From assembly GCF_003402235.1 (NCBI RefSeq), contig NZ_QEWO01000001.1, positions 1,054,001 through 1,118,000 on the forward strand: 64,000 nt of DNA, written 5' to 3'. Shown here piece after piece: positions 51,744 to 61,913 of this stretch. The stretch is from Parahaliea mediterranea. Its GTDB lineage: Bacteria; Pseudomonadota; Gammaproteobacteria; Pseudomonadales; Halieaceae. The first letter of the stretch is position 1; each line of letters starts with the position of its first letter. The translations under genes and the position numbers were made by a program. Under the pieces are notes generated by a model that saw nothing but the letters and a program-made list of their open reading frames with translations, did no database searches and was not told the DNA's origin.

Positions 51744-53039
51744 TTATAGACGCCACACCACAGCGCCGCCCGCCTCCGCGGGGCGCCGCTCCAGGGCTGA
51801 CTTCACGTCGATAACCACGCCGTCGGGCGCCAGCAACTCACTGATGCCATCAAGCCCGCTGGCCAGGTAGGCCCGGTGGGGAACCGCCAGCACCACCGCC
51901 TCGGCATTGGCAAGTTCGTCCCAGTCCGCCAGCGCCAGGCCGTATTCGTGCATGGCCTCTTCCGCGCTGGCCAGCGGGTCGTGCACACGCACATCGCAAC
52001 AGAAGTCCTGCAGCTCCCGCACGATATCCACCACTCGGGAATTGCGCAGGTCGGGGCAGTTTTCCTTAAAGGTCAGCCCGAGCACCGCAACCCGCGCACC
52101 GCTGACCGGATGGCCGCCGCGCACCAATTGCTTGACGGTCTGCTCGGCAATGTACTTGCCCATGCCGTCGTTGGTCTGGCGCCCGCCCAGGACCACCTGG
52201 GGGTGAAAGCCAACGCTCTGGGCCTTGTAGGTCAGGTAATACGGGTCCACGCCGATGCAGTGGCCACCAACCAGCCCCGGCCGGAAGGGCAAGAAATTCC
52301 ACTTGGTGCCGGCGGCCTCCAGCACATCCAGGGTGTCGATTTCCAGCCGGTTGAAGATCATCGCCAGCTCGTTCATCAGGGCGATATTGAGGTCGCGCTG
52401 GGTGTTCTCGATCACCTTCGCCGCCTCCGCCACCTTGATACTGGCGGCGCGATGCACCCCGGCGTGCACTACGCTGCCGTACAACTCGGCCAGTTGGTCC
52501 AGGGTTTGCGGGCAGTCACCGGAGACCACCTTGGTGATGGTTTGCAGCTTGTGCTCGTTGTCGCCGGGATTAATGCGCTCCGGCGAATAACCGATGCTGA
52601 AGCCCTCACTAGCGCCCGGCTGCCACTTGAGGCCGGATTCGCGCTCCAGAATCGGCACGCAGACTTCCTCGGTGCAGCCGGGATACACGGTGGACTCAAA
52701 CACCACTGTGGTGCCCTTGCGAAGGTGCCGGCCAACGGTATAGCAGGCGGATTGCAGCGGCGTGAGGTCGGGCCTGCGCGCATTGTCGATGGGCGTGGGC
52801 ACCACCACGATGATCACCGCGGCCTCTGCCAGGCGCGCCGGGTCGGCGGTGAGTTCCAGCTTCGCGGCCGCGGCAAATTCGGCCGCTTTTACTTCGCCAC
52901 TGGGGTCGTAGTGCTCGCGGTAGTGGGCCAGTTTGGTCTCGTTGACATCGAAACCGATAGTCCTGCGCTGGCCGCCGAAGGCCACCGCCAGGGGCAGGCC
53001 CACGTAACCGAGTCCAACGATGGCAATTGTCTCACTCAC
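51744..53039 (-). CDS. tviB: Nucleotide-sugar dehydrogenase, TviB/WbpA-like (UDP-HexNAc 6-dehydrogenase)
   Basis: This NAD-dependent enzyme oxidises C6 of a UDP-N-acetylhexosamine to the uronic acid. The 431-residue protein has the Rossmann start [13 protein letters not shown] at 5-17. It has the conserved S-P-E-R-I-N-P-G-D (152-160) and the catalytic C261 in [12 protein letters not shown]. The GTG start at 53039 overlaps the epimerase stop as GTGA. With the TviC-like neighbour this gives the Vi-antigen-type route to UDP-GalNAcA, so the polymer likely contains an acidic amino sugar. Confidence 0.9.
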   Translation of the reverse strand: MSETIAIVGLGYVGLPLAVAFGGQRRTIGFDVNETKLAHYREHYDPSGEVKAAEFAAAAKLELTADPARLAEAAVIIVVVPTPIDNARRPDLTPLQSACYTVGRHLRKGTTVVFESTVYPGCTEEVCVPILERESGLKWQPGASEGFSIGYSPERINPGDNEHKLQTITKVVSGDCPQTLDQLAELYGSVVHAGVHRAASIKVAEAAKVIENTQRDLNIALMNELAMIFNRLEIDTLDVLEAAGTKWNFLPFRPGLVGGHCIGVDPYYLTYKAQSVGFHPQVVLGGRQTNDGMGKYIAEQTVKQLVRGGHPVSGARVAVLGLTFKENCPDLRNSRVVDIVRELQDFCCDVRVHDPLASAEEAMHEYGLALADWDELANAEAVVLAVPHRAYLASGLDGISELLAPDGVVIDVKSALERRPAEAGGAVVWRL

Positions 53040-54082
53040 TGGTTTACCACCTTCTGCTGACTGTGTTGTTGCCAAAACCAGCGCACGGTGGCTTGCAGCC
53101 CCTGTGCGGCGGTATAGGCCGGGGCGTAGCCCAGTAAATCCCGCGCCTTACTGATATCGGCCTGGGAATGACGGACATCCCCCTCACGAAATTCGCGATA
53201 GTGCGGCGCCGGCTCGGCCACGGCAACGCCAAGGGCTTGCAGATTGGCGCAGATCAGGGCGAACAGTTCGTTGAGGGTGGTGCGCCCGCCCACCGCGACA
53301 TTGTAAACCTGATTGGCGGCGGCGCTGTCTGTTGCCAGCGCCGCCAGCAGGTTGGCCTGCACGGCGTTATCCACGTAGCAGAAGTCGCGCGAGGTTTCGC
53401 CATCGCCGTTGATGGCGCAGGCTTCGCCCCGCAGCAGTTGCTCGATCCAGCGCGGTATCACGGCGGCATAGGCGCCGAATGGGTCCTGGCGCGGGCCAAA
53501 CACGTTGAAGTAGCGCAGCCCGATACAGTCCTGGCCGTAACTGCGGGCAAACACCTCGGCGTAGAGTTCGTTGACGTACTTGGTCACCGCGTAGGGCGAC
53601 AGGGGCTTGCCAATCTGCGCCTCTACCTTGGGCAGAGCCGGGTGATCGCCGTAAGTGGAGGACGACGCCGCATACACAAAGCGCTGTACGCCGGCATCCC
53701 GCGCGGCAACCAGCATGTGCAAAAAGCCATCGACATTGGACTGGTGGGTGCAGAGCGGGTCTTCCAGCGAGCGCGGCACGCTACCCAGCGCCGCCTGGTG
53801 CAGGACAAAGTCACAGCCGGCAACGGCCCGGCGGCAATCGTCCATGGCACGAATGTCGCCTTCAACAAAGCGGAAGTTGCTCCAGGCCGACTCGCCAACG
53901 CAGCGGCGCACCTGGTCCAGGTTGGAGCGGTGCCCGGTGCTGAAATTATCCAGCCCCACCACTTTCTGCCCGTGGGCCAGCAGGGTTTCTATCAAGTGGG
54001 ACCCGATAAAACCGGCGGCGCCGGTAACCAGCCAGGTGCGCTGATGTTGGAGCTGCGCCGCCAGGGCGTCTTCCGTGCTCAT
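53036..54082 (-). CDS. tviC: UDP-N-acetylglucosamine 4-epimerase, TviC/WbpP-like (extended SDR)
   Basis: The 348-residue extended SDR has the NAD motif G-A-A-G-F-I-G-S-H at 21-29. The catalytic Ser/Thr lies in A-S-S-S-T-Y-G-D near 144-151, with Y-A-V-T-K about 168-172. The [12 protein letters not shown] segment is typical of the WbpP/TviC group acting on UDP-HexNAc. It converts UDP-GlcNAc to UDP-GalNAc at the head of a two-gene operon with the dehydrogenase. It is divergent from prsK, with a 189-bp shared spacer. Confidence 0.9.
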   Translation of the reverse strand: MSTEDALAAQLQHQRTWLVTGAAGFIGSHLIETLLAHGQKVVGLDNFSTGHRSNLDQVRRCVGESAWSNFRFVEGDIRAMDDCRRAVAGCDFVLHQAALGSVPRSLEDPLCTHQSNVDGFLHMLVAARDAGVQRFVYAASSSTYGDHPALPKVEAQIGKPLSPYAVTKYVNELYAEVFARSYGQDCIGLRYFNVFGPRQDPFGAYAAVIPRWIEQLLRGEACAINGDGETSRDFCYVDNAVQANLLAALATDSAAANQVYNVAVGGRTTLNELFALICANLQALGVAVAEPAPHYREFREGDVRHSQADISKARDLLGYAPAYTAAQGLQATVRWFWQQHSQQKVVNQ

Positions 54083-54152
54083 ATCAGGGTTGTCTCCGGG
54101 TTGCTACTGCTGACCCTACTGTGTGCTGCATCCCAATACAGCGAGGTCGACA

Positions 54153-54179
54153 TTTACAGGATTGAGGCCAGAGTATAGT
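54153..54179 (+). promoter_or_regulatory. Candidate sigma-70 promoter for prsK
   Basis: TTTACA (54153-54158) and TATAGT (54174-54179) have a 15-bp spacer, 93 bp before the chosen prsK start. Both boxes match well but the spacer is short. Confidence 0.3.
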
Positions 54180-54271
54180 GTCTAGGGCAAATTCGAACCA
54201 ATGCAAAGCGTGATTCGGCCCGCAGTTCCGCGATGCAGATTGCGACCCCGGGGCCACAGCAGGGGCATGCC

Positions 54272-56362
54272 ATGCCAGCCAATATTGGCCTCTACAGCTA
54301 CCTTTCGGCCTGCGCCACCTTTGGCACGCTGACCCTGTTACTGCTGGCTTCCGGCCGCAAGCGTCCCTACGCCGCCCTGCTGATCAGCGCCAGTTTATTC
54401 ACCGCCCTGTGGGCCGGCATCGTTGCCCTGGGTACCCTGGCCGAGTACCCCCCCGTCACCTGGATACAGCTGGCCGAGTTCTGCCGCAACGCCCTTTGGC
54501 TGTTTCTGTTGATGCGCCTCAGCGCCAGCCAGTTCGACAATACCGCAGGCGCCAGCCCGGAAGCGGCGAACAAGCCCACGCGGCACTGGAACCTGATTTT
54601 TGCCCTGATCGCCGGCCTCGCCCTGTGCCTGCTGCTGGTGCCGGACCAGTTGGCCACCCTGGCGCCAGCGGCGGCCAGCACGGCGCGCAGTATCAACCTG
54701 ATCACCTGGCTCAGCATCGCCATTGCCGGGCTGGTGTTTGTCGAACACCTGTTCCGCAATGCCTCCGAGAGCCAGCGCTGGTCGATGAAATACCTGTGCA
54801 TGGGCCTGGCGATCCTGTTCGGCTACGACTTTTTCATGTACGCCGAGGGCCTGCTGTTCCAGCAGTTGGACCCGAACATCTGGCAGGCGCGGGGCCTGGC
54901 CAGCACCATTGCCGCGCCCCTACTGGCCGTAGCCATTGCCCGCAACGCCGATTGGCAATCCAGCCTGCATGTTTCCCGCCAGGTGGTGTTCCACTCGGTA
55001 ACCCTGATCGCCGCCGGGCTGTACCTGGTGGCCATGTCGGTGGTCGGCTATGCCATTCGCCTTTTTGGTGGCACCTGGGGCGGCGTGCTGCAAACGTCCT
55101 TCCTGGTGGCGGCCATTGCCATGCTGGTAGCACTGCTGCTGTCCGGCAAACTGCGCGCCCGCACGCGGGTGTTTCTCAGCAAGCATTTTTTCAGCTACCG
55201 CTACGACTACCGCGAACAATGGCTGCGCTTTACCAGGGCCCTGGCCGACACCGAGGACAACGTCCCCGAGGGTATTGTCAGCGCCATGGTGCCACTGGTA
55301 GGCGCCCAGGCGGGCCTGCTGTTTGCCGCCGATGGCGGCCATTATGTGCTGCTTGCCAACTACCAGATGCCCGCCCCCGAGGGCGAGCACGACATGGGCA
55401 CACTGCCCGGCTGGCTGGAGGAGACCCAGTGGGTCATCGACCTGGATGAATGGTCTGCCACCCCCGAGTTGTACCAGCATCTGGACATGCCGGCCTGGGT
55501 GCAGCGCACAGACCGCCCCTGGCTGATTGTGCCCCTGCTGTTTGGCGCGCGCCTTGCCGGCATCCTGGTGATTCGGCGCACAGACCTGCAGAGCACCATC
55601 AACTGGGAAGAGCGGGACCTGCTCAAAACCGCGGGCCGCCAGGCCGCCAGCCATCTGGCGCAATTCATGGCGCGCAAGGCGCTGGTGCAGGCGCGGCAGT
55701 TTGATGCCTTCAATCGCCTGTCGGCCTACGTGATTCACGATCTGAAAAACATTCTGGCCCAGCAATCGCTCATGGTGGCCAATGCCGAAAAGCACAAGCA
55801 CAACCCCGCCTTTGTCGATGACATGATTGCCACCGTGAACAATTCGGTGGCGCGCATGACGCGCCTGATGGAACAGATGCGCAGCGGCCTCAGGGACAAC
55901 CAGCCCGAGCCGCTGGACCTGGCAGGCCTGCTGCGCCAAATTGTCGCCAACCGGGCCGCGCAAACGCCCTGCCCGACCCTGGACATCGGCCCGGGGGATT
56001 TTACATTACAATCGGATCGTGAACGCCTGGCCACCGTATTCAATCATTTGATCCAGAATGCCCAGGAGGCCTGTGGCAAGCAGGATTCGGTGACCATTAC
56101 ACTGAGCCGCGCCGGCGCGTCCTTCATGGTTTGCATAAAGGACACCGGCAAGGGCATGGATCGCGAGTTTGTGGCCAACCGGCTGTTTACCCCCTTCGAC
56201 AGCACCAAGGGTTTGACCGGGATGGGCATCGGCGCCTTCGAAAGTCGCGACTTCATACGCGGCCTGGGGGGCGACATCACCGTGGATAGCGAGCCCGGAC
56301 ACGGTTCAACCTTCTATGTTCGCATTCCGGTGCAGCAGGACAACGAACACGAGGCGGCCTGA
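54272..56362 (+). CDS. prsK: PEP-CTERM system histidine kinase PrsK (TIGR02916-type)
   Basis: This membrane sensor kinase (696 aa) has about eight to ten TM helices in residues 5-310. A GAF-like domain follows (about 330-470), then the phosphoacceptor H489 in V-I-H-D-L-K-N. The ATPase domain has the N-box I-Q-N-A-Q-E-A, the G1 box D-T-G-K-G-M-D and the G2 box T-G-M-G-I-G-A-F. It is the PrsK type, found only with PEP-CTERM systems, and would phosphorylate PrsR. ATG 54272 is chosen because AGGGG lies 6 nt upstream; the frame begins 13 codons earlier. The signal sensed is unknown. Confidence 0.92.
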   Translation: MPANIGLYSYLSACATFGTLTLLLLASGRKRPYAALLISASLFTALWAGIVALGTLAEYPPVTWIQLAEFCRNALWLFLLMRLSASQFDNTAGASPEAANKPTRHWNLIFALIAGLALCLLLVPDQLATLAPAAASTARSINLITWLSIAIAGLVFVEHLFRNASESQRWSMKYLCMGLAILFGYDFFMYAEGLLFQQLDPNIWQARGLASTIAAPLLAVAIARNADWQSSLHVSRQVVFHSVTLIAAGLYLVAMSVVGYAIRLFGGTWGGVLQTSFLVAAIAMLVALLLSGKLRARTRVFLSKHFFSYRYDYREQWLRFTRALADTEDNVPEGIVSAMVPLVGAQAGLLFAADGGHYVLLANYQMPAPEGEHDMGTLPGWLEETQWVIDLDEWSATPELYQHLDMPAWVQRTDRPWLIVPLLFGARLAGILVIRRTDLQSTINWEERDLLKTAGRQAASHLAQFMARKALVQARQFDAFNRLSAYVIHDLKNILAQQSLMVANAEKHKHNPAFVDDMIATVNNSVARMTRLMEQMRSGLRDNQPEPLDLAGLLRQIVANRAAQTPCPTLDIGPGDFTLQSDRERLATVFNHLIQNAQEACGKQDSVTITLSRAGASFMVCIKDTGKGMDREFVANRLFTPFDSTKGLTGMGIGAFESRDFIRGLGGDITVDSEPGHGSTFYVRIPVQQDNEHEAA

Positions 56363-56384
56363 GGCCTCACCAAAAGGAGTTGCA

Positions 56385-57740
56385 GTGGCGGTGGAAAAAA
56401 AACACCTGTTGGTAGTGGAAGACGACAAAGGCCTGCAAAGCCAGTTGCGCTGGGCCTTTGAGGACTTTGAGGTTGCCATTGCCGGGGACCGGGAGGAAGC
56501 CATTGCCCACCTGCGCCGCTTCGAACCCGGCGTCGTCATTCTGGACTTGGGGCTGCCGCCGGACCCGGGCGGCGTCACCGAGGGCATGGCGACGCTGACG
56601 GCCATCCTGTCGCTGTCGCCGGACACCAAGATTGTGGTGGTCACCGGCGACAACGACCGCGCCAATGCCGTCAAGGCCATTGGCCTTGGCGCCTACGATT
56701 TTTACCAGAAGCCGGTGGACCCACAGCTGCTTGGGCTCATTGTGGATCGCGCCTATCGCGTGCACGAGCTGGAGCGGGACAACCGCCGTTTTTCCCGCAT
56801 TGAAGACAAGATGCCCTTAAACGGCATCATCGCCACCAGCCCGCAGATGCTAAAGGTGTGCCGCACGGTCGAAAAGGTGGCCCCCACCAACGCCACCACC
56901 CTGCTGCTTGGCGCCAGCGGCACCGGCAAAGAGCGCTTTGCGCGGGCCCTGCACGAGCTGAGCCAGCGTGCCAAGGGCAAAATGATCGCCATCAACTGCG
57001 CCGCCATTCCGGAGAACCTGCTGGAATCGGAGCTGTTTGGTTATGAAAAAGGCGCCTTTACCGGCGCCACCCAGACCACCCCCGGCAAGATCGAGTACGC
57101 CGACGGGGGCACCCTGTTCCTGGATGAAATTGGCGATTTGCCCATGGAGCTGCAGGCCAAGCTGCTGCGTTTTTTGCAGGAGCGGGTGGTGGAGCGCATC
57201 GGTGGCCGCAAGGAAATCCCGGTGGATGTACGCATTGTGTGCGCCACCCACCAGGACCTGACCACCCATATCAGCGAGGGCCGCTTCCGCGAAGACCTTT
57301 ACTACCGGGTCAGCGAGCTGGTTATCAACATCCCCCCGCTGCGCGACCGCGACGGCGACGCCCTGGTGCTGGCCACCGTGTTCCTGGATCGCTTTGCCAA
57401 GGAAATGGGCCGCAACATCAAGGGCTTTGACGAACAGGCCCGGCGCGCCATCGAGGCCCACACCTGGCCCGGCAACGTGCGGGAGCTGGAAAGCCGCGTG
57501 AAGCGCGCGGTGATTCTGGCTGATGGCGCCAATGTCACCGCCGAGGATCTGGAGCTTGACGAAGACCACCTTGAGGAGACCCCCTTCAACCTCAAGCAGG
57601 TGCGCGAGGAGGTCGAGCGCAAGGCCATCCGCCGGGCGCTCAGCCACTGTCAGGACAATATTTCCGAGACCGCGACCCTGCTCGGCATCACCCGCCCGAC
57701 CCTGTACAACCTGATGGAGAAATACCAGCTCAAGCCCTGA
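56385..57740 (+). CDS. prsR: PEP-CTERM-box response regulator PrsR (NtrC-type, TIGR02915-type)
   Basis: This sigma-54-dependent activator (451 aa) has a receiver domain with the phospho-acceptor D54 in I-L-D-L-G-L-P. The AAA+ domain has Walker A G-A-S-G-T-G-K-E at 176-183 and the sigma-54-contact loop G-A-F-T-G-A at 223-228. A C-terminal Fis-type helix-turn-helix (about 420-448, R-P-T-L-Y-N-L-M) completes it. GTG 56385 is chosen, 5 nt after AAAGGAG and 22 bp after the prsK stop. PrsR should bind upstream of PEP-CTERM genes and drive their sigma-54 promoters, which fits the promoter pair at 63192 and 63447. Confidence 0.93.
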   Translation: MAVEKKHLLVVEDDKGLQSQLRWAFEDFEVAIAGDREEAIAHLRRFEPGVVILDLGLPPDPGGVTEGMATLTAILSLSPDTKIVVVTGDNDRANAVKAIGLGAYDFYQKPVDPQLLGLIVDRAYRVHELERDNRRFSRIEDKMPLNGIIATSPQMLKVCRTVEKVAPTNATTLLLGASGTGKERFARALHELSQRAKGKMIAINCAAIPENLLESELFGYEKGAFTGATQTTPGKIEYADGGTLFLDEIGDLPMELQAKLLRFLQERVVERIGGRKEIPVDVRIVCATHQDLTTHISEGRFREDLYYRVSELVINIPPLRDRDGDALVLATVFLDRFAKEMGRNIKGFDEQARRAIEAHTWPGNVRELESRVKRAVILADGANVTAEDLELDEDHLEETPFNLKQVREEVERKAIRRALSHCQDNISETATLLGITRPTLYNLMEKYQLKP

Positions 57741-57749
57741 CGGGCAGGC

Positions 57750-58256
57750 TCAGTCCAGCGCCTGTTGCAGGCGGTCGGCCAGGGCGCCCACCAGCGGCCG
57801 CAGCAGGTCGTAAACCCGGGTAAAACCCGCCTCCGGGCCAAAGTAAGGATCCGGGATGTCGGCCAGCGACGCCCCCAACTGCTCAGGCGCCACTACCCGG
57901 TCCTGGAAATCTTCCGGCGCGCGGCTGCGCAGCCTGGCGGCCACCCGCCCATCCAGCCCCACAATCAGGCGGTAGCGCTGGAAATCACCGGCATCCACCG
58001 CGCGCGATGTCACGCGCTTGATGGGCACGCCCTTTTGGGCCAGCACCTTCTTGGCACGCGGATCCATGGCCCGCCCGATCACTGCCACCTCAACCCCCGC
58101 CGAAGCAACCCTGACCCGCCGCTGCAGTTGCCGCTGGCGAAGCGCATCGGCCAGCATCAACTGCGCCATGGGCGACCGGCACAGGTTGGCCCGGCACACC
58201 ACCAGCACCTCGCACTCGGGGGCGCGCCCAAGGCCCACCATGTCGGCAAGTCTCAC
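57750..58256 (-). CDS. Low-molecular-weight protein tyrosine phosphatase, Wzb-like
   Basis: The 168-residue phosphatase has the C-x5-R-S loop at C21-R27 (C-R-A-N-L-C-R-S-P) and the D-P-Y acid loop near 133-137 (I-P-D-P-Y-F-G-P). This is the Wzb/Etp family that dephosphorylates the BY-kinase of polysaccharide export. Its likely partner is the tyrosine kinase at 43019-44029. It overlaps the protease gene by 4 bp (ATGA), so kinase control and a protease are produced together. Confidence 0.92.
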   Translation of the reverse strand: MRLADMVGLGRAPECEVLVVCRANLCRSPMAQLMLADALRQRQLQRRVRVASAGVEVAVIGRAMDPRAKKVLAQKGVPIKRVTSRAVDAGDFQRYRLIVGLDGRVAARLRSRAPEDFQDRVVAPEQLGASLADIPDPYFGPEAGFTRVYDLLRPLVGALADRLQQALD

Positions 58257-59113
58257 GGACTGGCATCCGGCAACAGGCTATGCAGGTAAGTCACCGGAAT
58301 GGCGAAGGACATGCCCACCAGTTCCATCTTCTTGCTGAAGGCCGCGCGCCGGGTCAGGGCGCCAACGATAACGCCGATGACCTGCCCCGTCTCCACGTCG
58401 ATAACGGCGCTGCCGCTGTGCCCCGGCAGCACGGTGGCGTCCATCTGGTAGATCAGAAAGCCGTCCCGCAGGGCGCGAATCTGGGCGGCGGTGAGCTTCT
58501 CGCCGCCGCGAATGGGCTCCGCCGCCGGCGCAATGGCGGAGATGTAGCCAAAGTGGGTGATGGGGTAGGCGCCGGTGGTCATGCCCGCCGGGTAGCCGGA
58601 AAATGCCACCGCCGTGCCCACCGGGCGGTGCCGGCCATCGGCCAGCGACAGGGCCGGCAGCGGCTCGCCAGACACACGCAACACGGCCAGGTCGTGCTCT
58701 ACATCCCGGTACAACACCAGCGCCGGGCGGGCCTGCACCCGCTCGCCATCGCCGGTGAAGATCACCAGCCGCTCCCGGGCGCTTTCTATCTGGTCGACAA
58801 CATGGGCGCTGGTGACAATGCGGGAGCCCGGGGCAATCACAAAGCCCGAGCCGAGAAACCGCCCCGCCGGCTGGCCGCCGTGGCCCGAGGGTTTGTTGGA
58901 CAGGGTGCCAACCCCCACCGCCGCGGCCGCTGTGGTGCGCACGGTGTCGATGCGCCCGCCAGCTGTGGCAAGCGGCGCCTGGCACAGCGTTGTACACAGT
59001 ACCAGCCACAGCACCTTCCACCGCACCTTCCGCAGTACCTTCCACCGCAACCTACCCAGCAGCAGCGCATTGACGGCGGGCCAGGCGCGCTCGCTTACCC
59101 TGCCCAGACGCAT
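58253..59113 (-). CDS. Exported trypsin-like serine protease (S1C/DegP-like, no PDZ)
   Basis: The 286-residue protein has an N-terminal basic and hydrophobic segment (about 21-40, reading W-K-V-L-R-K-V-R-W-K-V-L) that acts as signal or anchor. A chymotrypsin-fold domain follows with H104 in S-A-H-V-V-D, D141 in E-H-D-L-A-V-L and S233 in G-H-S-G-S. The usual G-N-S-G-G is changed to G-H-S-G-S. ATG 59113 lies one base after the prsT stop. The N-terminal segment is encoded by a 12-bp tandem repeat. No PDZ domain is present, unlike DegP. Possible roles are processing of sorted proteins or envelope quality control. Confidence 0.85.
   Translation of the reverse strand: MRLGRVSERAWPAVNALLLGRLRWKVLRKVRWKVLWLVLCTTLCQAPLATAGGRIDTVRTTAAAAVGVGTLSNKPSGHGGQPAGRFLGSGFVIAPGSRIVTSAHVVDQIESARERLVIFTGDGERVQARPALVLYRDVEHDLAVLRVSGEPLPALSLADGRHRPVGTAVAFSGYPAGMTTGAYPITHFGYISAIAPAAEPIRGGEKLTAAQIRALRDGFLIYQMDATVLPGHSGSAVIDVETGQVIGVIVGALTRRAAFSKKMELVGMSFAIPVTYLHSLLPDASP
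59011..59046. repeat. 12-bp tandem repeat in the protease N-terminal coding region
   Basis: Three 12-bp units at 59011, 59023 and 59035, each with ACCTTCC, encode the repeated W/R-K-V pattern on the minus strand. The period is a multiple of three, so the frame is kept. Confidence 0.65.
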
Positions 59114-59114
59114 G

Positions 59115-61895
59115 CTAGGGTGCCGTGTCAATTTCCCTGAGCAAGGCTTCTGCCGCATCGCGCTCGGCAAAGTCGGGGTGGTTGTCCAGCAACTGGCGCA
59201 GGTTTTCAAGCGCCTCGCCCTGGGCCTTGGCCGCATTGGCGATTACAGCGCCGTGGTAAAGAAACTCCGGATTGTCGGGGTGGCTGCGCACCAGCTCGCG
59301 AATCACCCGGCGCGCCTGGTCGTGATCGCCACTGGCAGAGAGCACCATGGCCAGCGTGTCCTGCACGGTGGGTGCGCGGTTGCTGGCCTCGCTGGCGCGC
59401 TCGATGTAGGCCAGGGCCCGGGCGGAGTCGCTGTCCTTGAGCATCCAGGCCAGGTTGTTGAGAGCAATGATGTTGTCCGGGTCCTGCTCCAGCACGGTGG
59501 CATACTCGGCCACCGCCGTGTCCTCCTTGCCGGATTCAAGGTATTTGGCCGCCAGGGCCAGCCGCGCCGGAATGTCCTGCTCACGCTGCGCCACCCAGGT
59601 TTCCAGCAATTCCATGGCGCTTGCCGATTGCCCCAGCGCTTCGTACTGGCGCTGCAGGTTGAGCACGCTGAAGGTATCAGGCCGCTGCTCGAACAGTGCC
59701 TGCAGGATATCCAGGGCCGCCTGCTCGTCGCCGGCCAGTTTAGCCCTGCCGGCCAGCATCAGCTGGGTTCTGGCATCGTCCGGCGCCAGCCGCTGCAGGG
59801 CCTCAATCTGCTGCTCCAACAGCGGTAACTGCTGGGTCTCCATGGCGTAGCGGCCAAGGCTGACCCGGGCATCCACGTCATCCGGTGCCAGTTCCACCAG
59901 CTGCTCCAGTTGGGCCTGCATCTTGTTCAGGTCGCCCTTGCCCTCGTAGGCCCGGGCCATCAGGCGGTAATCCACCGCGCTGCCCTGCCCGGACTGCAGC
60001 ACCGGCTGCATCTGGGCCAGCGCATCGTCAAAGCGGCGCAGCTCCATCAGGGCCCGGGCGTTCAGCCGGCGTACCGTGGCGGAATCCGCCGTCTCCGCCG
60101 GCAAGCCGGTGAAGGCCACCGCCACCTTTTCGGGCTGGCTGGTGGCCAGGTAGGTACGGGCCAGAATAATGCGCGGCTGGGCGTTGTCCGGGTGGGCGGC
60201 AATGGCACGCTCCAGGTAGGTAGTCATCTGCGCCTGGTTCTCGGACACCCCTTCCAGCGCGGCCAGCGCCAGCAGTGTGCCCAGGGGATCTTCATGTACT
60301 TTGAGCACTTCGAGGTAGTGCCCCCGGGCGGCGTCGATGTCACCATCGCCAAAGGCCAGCGCCGCCAGCTGGTGGCGGGCGGCGGGGTAACCGGGCTCCA
60401 GTTCTACGGCCCGCATAAACTCGTCCCGCGCCTGCTCACGCTTGCCATCGGCCAGCAGCACCTGCCCGATCATGGCGTGGCCATAGGGCTCCTTCGGGTT
60501 GCGCGCCTGGTAGTCGCGGGCGGCGGCCAGGGCGCCGTCGATATCCCCTTCCCGCAGGCGGGTTGCCACCAGCAGGGTATCGCCGCTGGAGGATTCCGGG
60601 TCCAGCGCGATGGCTTCGCCCACCAGCTGCTCGGCCTCGGCATCGCGACCGGTGCTGGCATAGCCCGCCCCCAGCCGCACCCGGGCCGAGGCGGAATCCG
60701 GTTGCATCTCGGCCACCTGCGACAGGATGCCAATGGCCTCGTCGGCGCGCTGCTGGGCCACCAGGGCATTGGCCAGGGTATTCATCACCTCCACATCGTT
60801 GGGGTTTTGCGCCAGCAGCTCGCGGGCCAGCGCTTCGGCCTCTGCCGCCTTGCCGTGGCGCACCCAAAGGGAGGCAATCAGGCGCTGGCCGGTGGTGTTC
60901 TCGGGCACCAGGGCGTAAAACTCCTGGGCGTAGCGGTAAGCCTTGTCCTGCTCGCCCAGTTGCAGGTTGGCCATGGCCAGCAGCAACAGCGTGTTGGGCA
61001 GTTTGAATTTATCGGCTTCGGCAATCAGCAGGGCCGAGTTGGCCGCCTCGAACTGCTTCTGGTTGACCCGCAGCAGGCCCAGAGCGTAGTTCACGGCGGT
61101 GCTCTGGGGCACGTGCTTCAACAGCCAATCGATGTCGTCCTCGGCGGCATCCAGGTCACCGCTGCTGATATAGGTGAAGGCGCGCTGCAAGCGGTACTCC
61201 AGGTTGCGCGGCGCCAGTTCAACCGCCTTGCTGTAGCTTTCCAGCGCGCGCGCCTGCTGCCCGGCGCTATTGGCCAGGGCCGCGCCCAGGCCCCAGGCGC
61301 GCGCATCGGCGGCGTCGCTTGCCAGCAGCGGCGCCAGGGTTTCGCTGGCCGCTGCCATATCGCCAGAGGCGGCCAGATTGCGCGCCTTGGCATAACGCAG
61401 GTAGGTGGAATCGGGGGCGATCTTCTCGGCCTGGGCCAACAGGGCCGCGGCGCGCTCTGTCTCGCCCTGGCTGGTGTAGGCCAGGGCCTTGGCGGTGGTG
61501 ACCGCCGCGCGCTCTCTGTCCGAAAGGCCCTGCACTTCAATATCCAGCAACGCGTCGGTGCGCCCGAGCTGTTCCCAGGCCTTGGCCAGCATGGACACCA
61601 GTTCATCGCGGCCCTCGGGGCTGGATGATTGCACGCGTTCCAGTTCTTTCTCCGCCGACAGCAGGTCGCCCGTCTCGAAGTAGACCTTGCCCAGCAGGTA
61701 GCGGGCATCCCAGTTGCTGCCATTTTGCTGCAGTGCGTTCTTCAGCAGAATGATCGCTTCCGGGCTTTCACCCGCGGCCACCGCGCTCCTGGCCTGGGCC
61801 AGGTAATCCGCATCCGAGGTGGCGTCCGAGCAGCCCTGCAACACCGCTGCCAGCGACAGGCAAGCCAGCCAGTTCCTGTATGAGAAATCCTTCAT
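59115..61895 (-). CDS. prsT: XrtA/PEP-CTERM system TPR-repeat lipoprotein PrsT (TIGR02917-type)
   Basis: The 926-residue lipoprotein has a signal and lipobox V-L-Q-G-C with C22. It is followed by an almost continuous array of TPR units to the C-terminus, over twenty by inspection, each with the A-x-x-x-L-x-x-A-x-x-x-x-P pattern. PrsT is a conserved partner of the PEP-CTERM apparatus and is thought to scaffold polymer export or protein sorting in the periplasm. ATG 61895 is chosen over a start 25 codons upstream; AAGGAG lies 10 nt before it. A 14-bp triple repeat fills the leader just upstream of that site. Confidence 0.93.
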   Translation of the reverse strand: MKDFSYRNWLACLSLAAVLQGCSDATSDADYLAQARSAVAAGESPEAIILLKNALQQNGSNWDARYLLGKVYFETGDLLSAEKELERVQSSSPEGRDELVSMLAKAWEQLGRTDALLDIEVQGLSDRERAAVTTAKALAYTSQGETERAAALLAQAEKIAPDSTYLRYAKARNLAASGDMAAASETLAPLLASDAADARAWGLGAALANSAGQQARALESYSKAVELAPRNLEYRLQRAFTYISSGDLDAAEDDIDWLLKHVPQSTAVNYALGLLRVNQKQFEAANSALLIAEADKFKLPNTLLLLAMANLQLGEQDKAYRYAQEFYALVPENTTGQRLIASLWVRHGKAAEAEALARELLAQNPNDVEVMNTLANALVAQQRADEAIGILSQVAEMQPDSASARVRLGAGYASTGRDAEAEQLVGEAIALDPESSSGDTLLVATRLREGDIDGALAAARDYQARNPKEPYGHAMIGQVLLADGKREQARDEFMRAVELEPGYPAARHQLAALAFGDGDIDAARGHYLEVLKVHEDPLGTLLALAALEGVSENQAQMTTYLERAIAAHPDNAQPRIILARTYLATSQPEKVAVAFTGLPAETADSATVRRLNARALMELRRFDDALAQMQPVLQSGQGSAVDYRLMARAYEGKGDLNKMQAQLEQLVELAPDDVDARVSLGRYAMETQQLPLLEQQIEALQRLAPDDARTQLMLAGRAKLAGDEQAALDILQALFEQRPDTFSVLNLQRQYEALGQSASAMELLETWVAQREQDIPARLALAAKYLESGKEDTAVAEYATVLEQDPDNIIALNNLAWMLKDSDSARALAYIERASEASNRAPTVQDTLAMVLSASGDHDQARRVIRELVRSHPDNPEFLYHGAVIANAAKAQGEALENLRQLLDNHPDFAERDAAEALLREIDTAP

Positions 61896-61913
61896 CGCCC
61901 GTGTACTCCTTGT

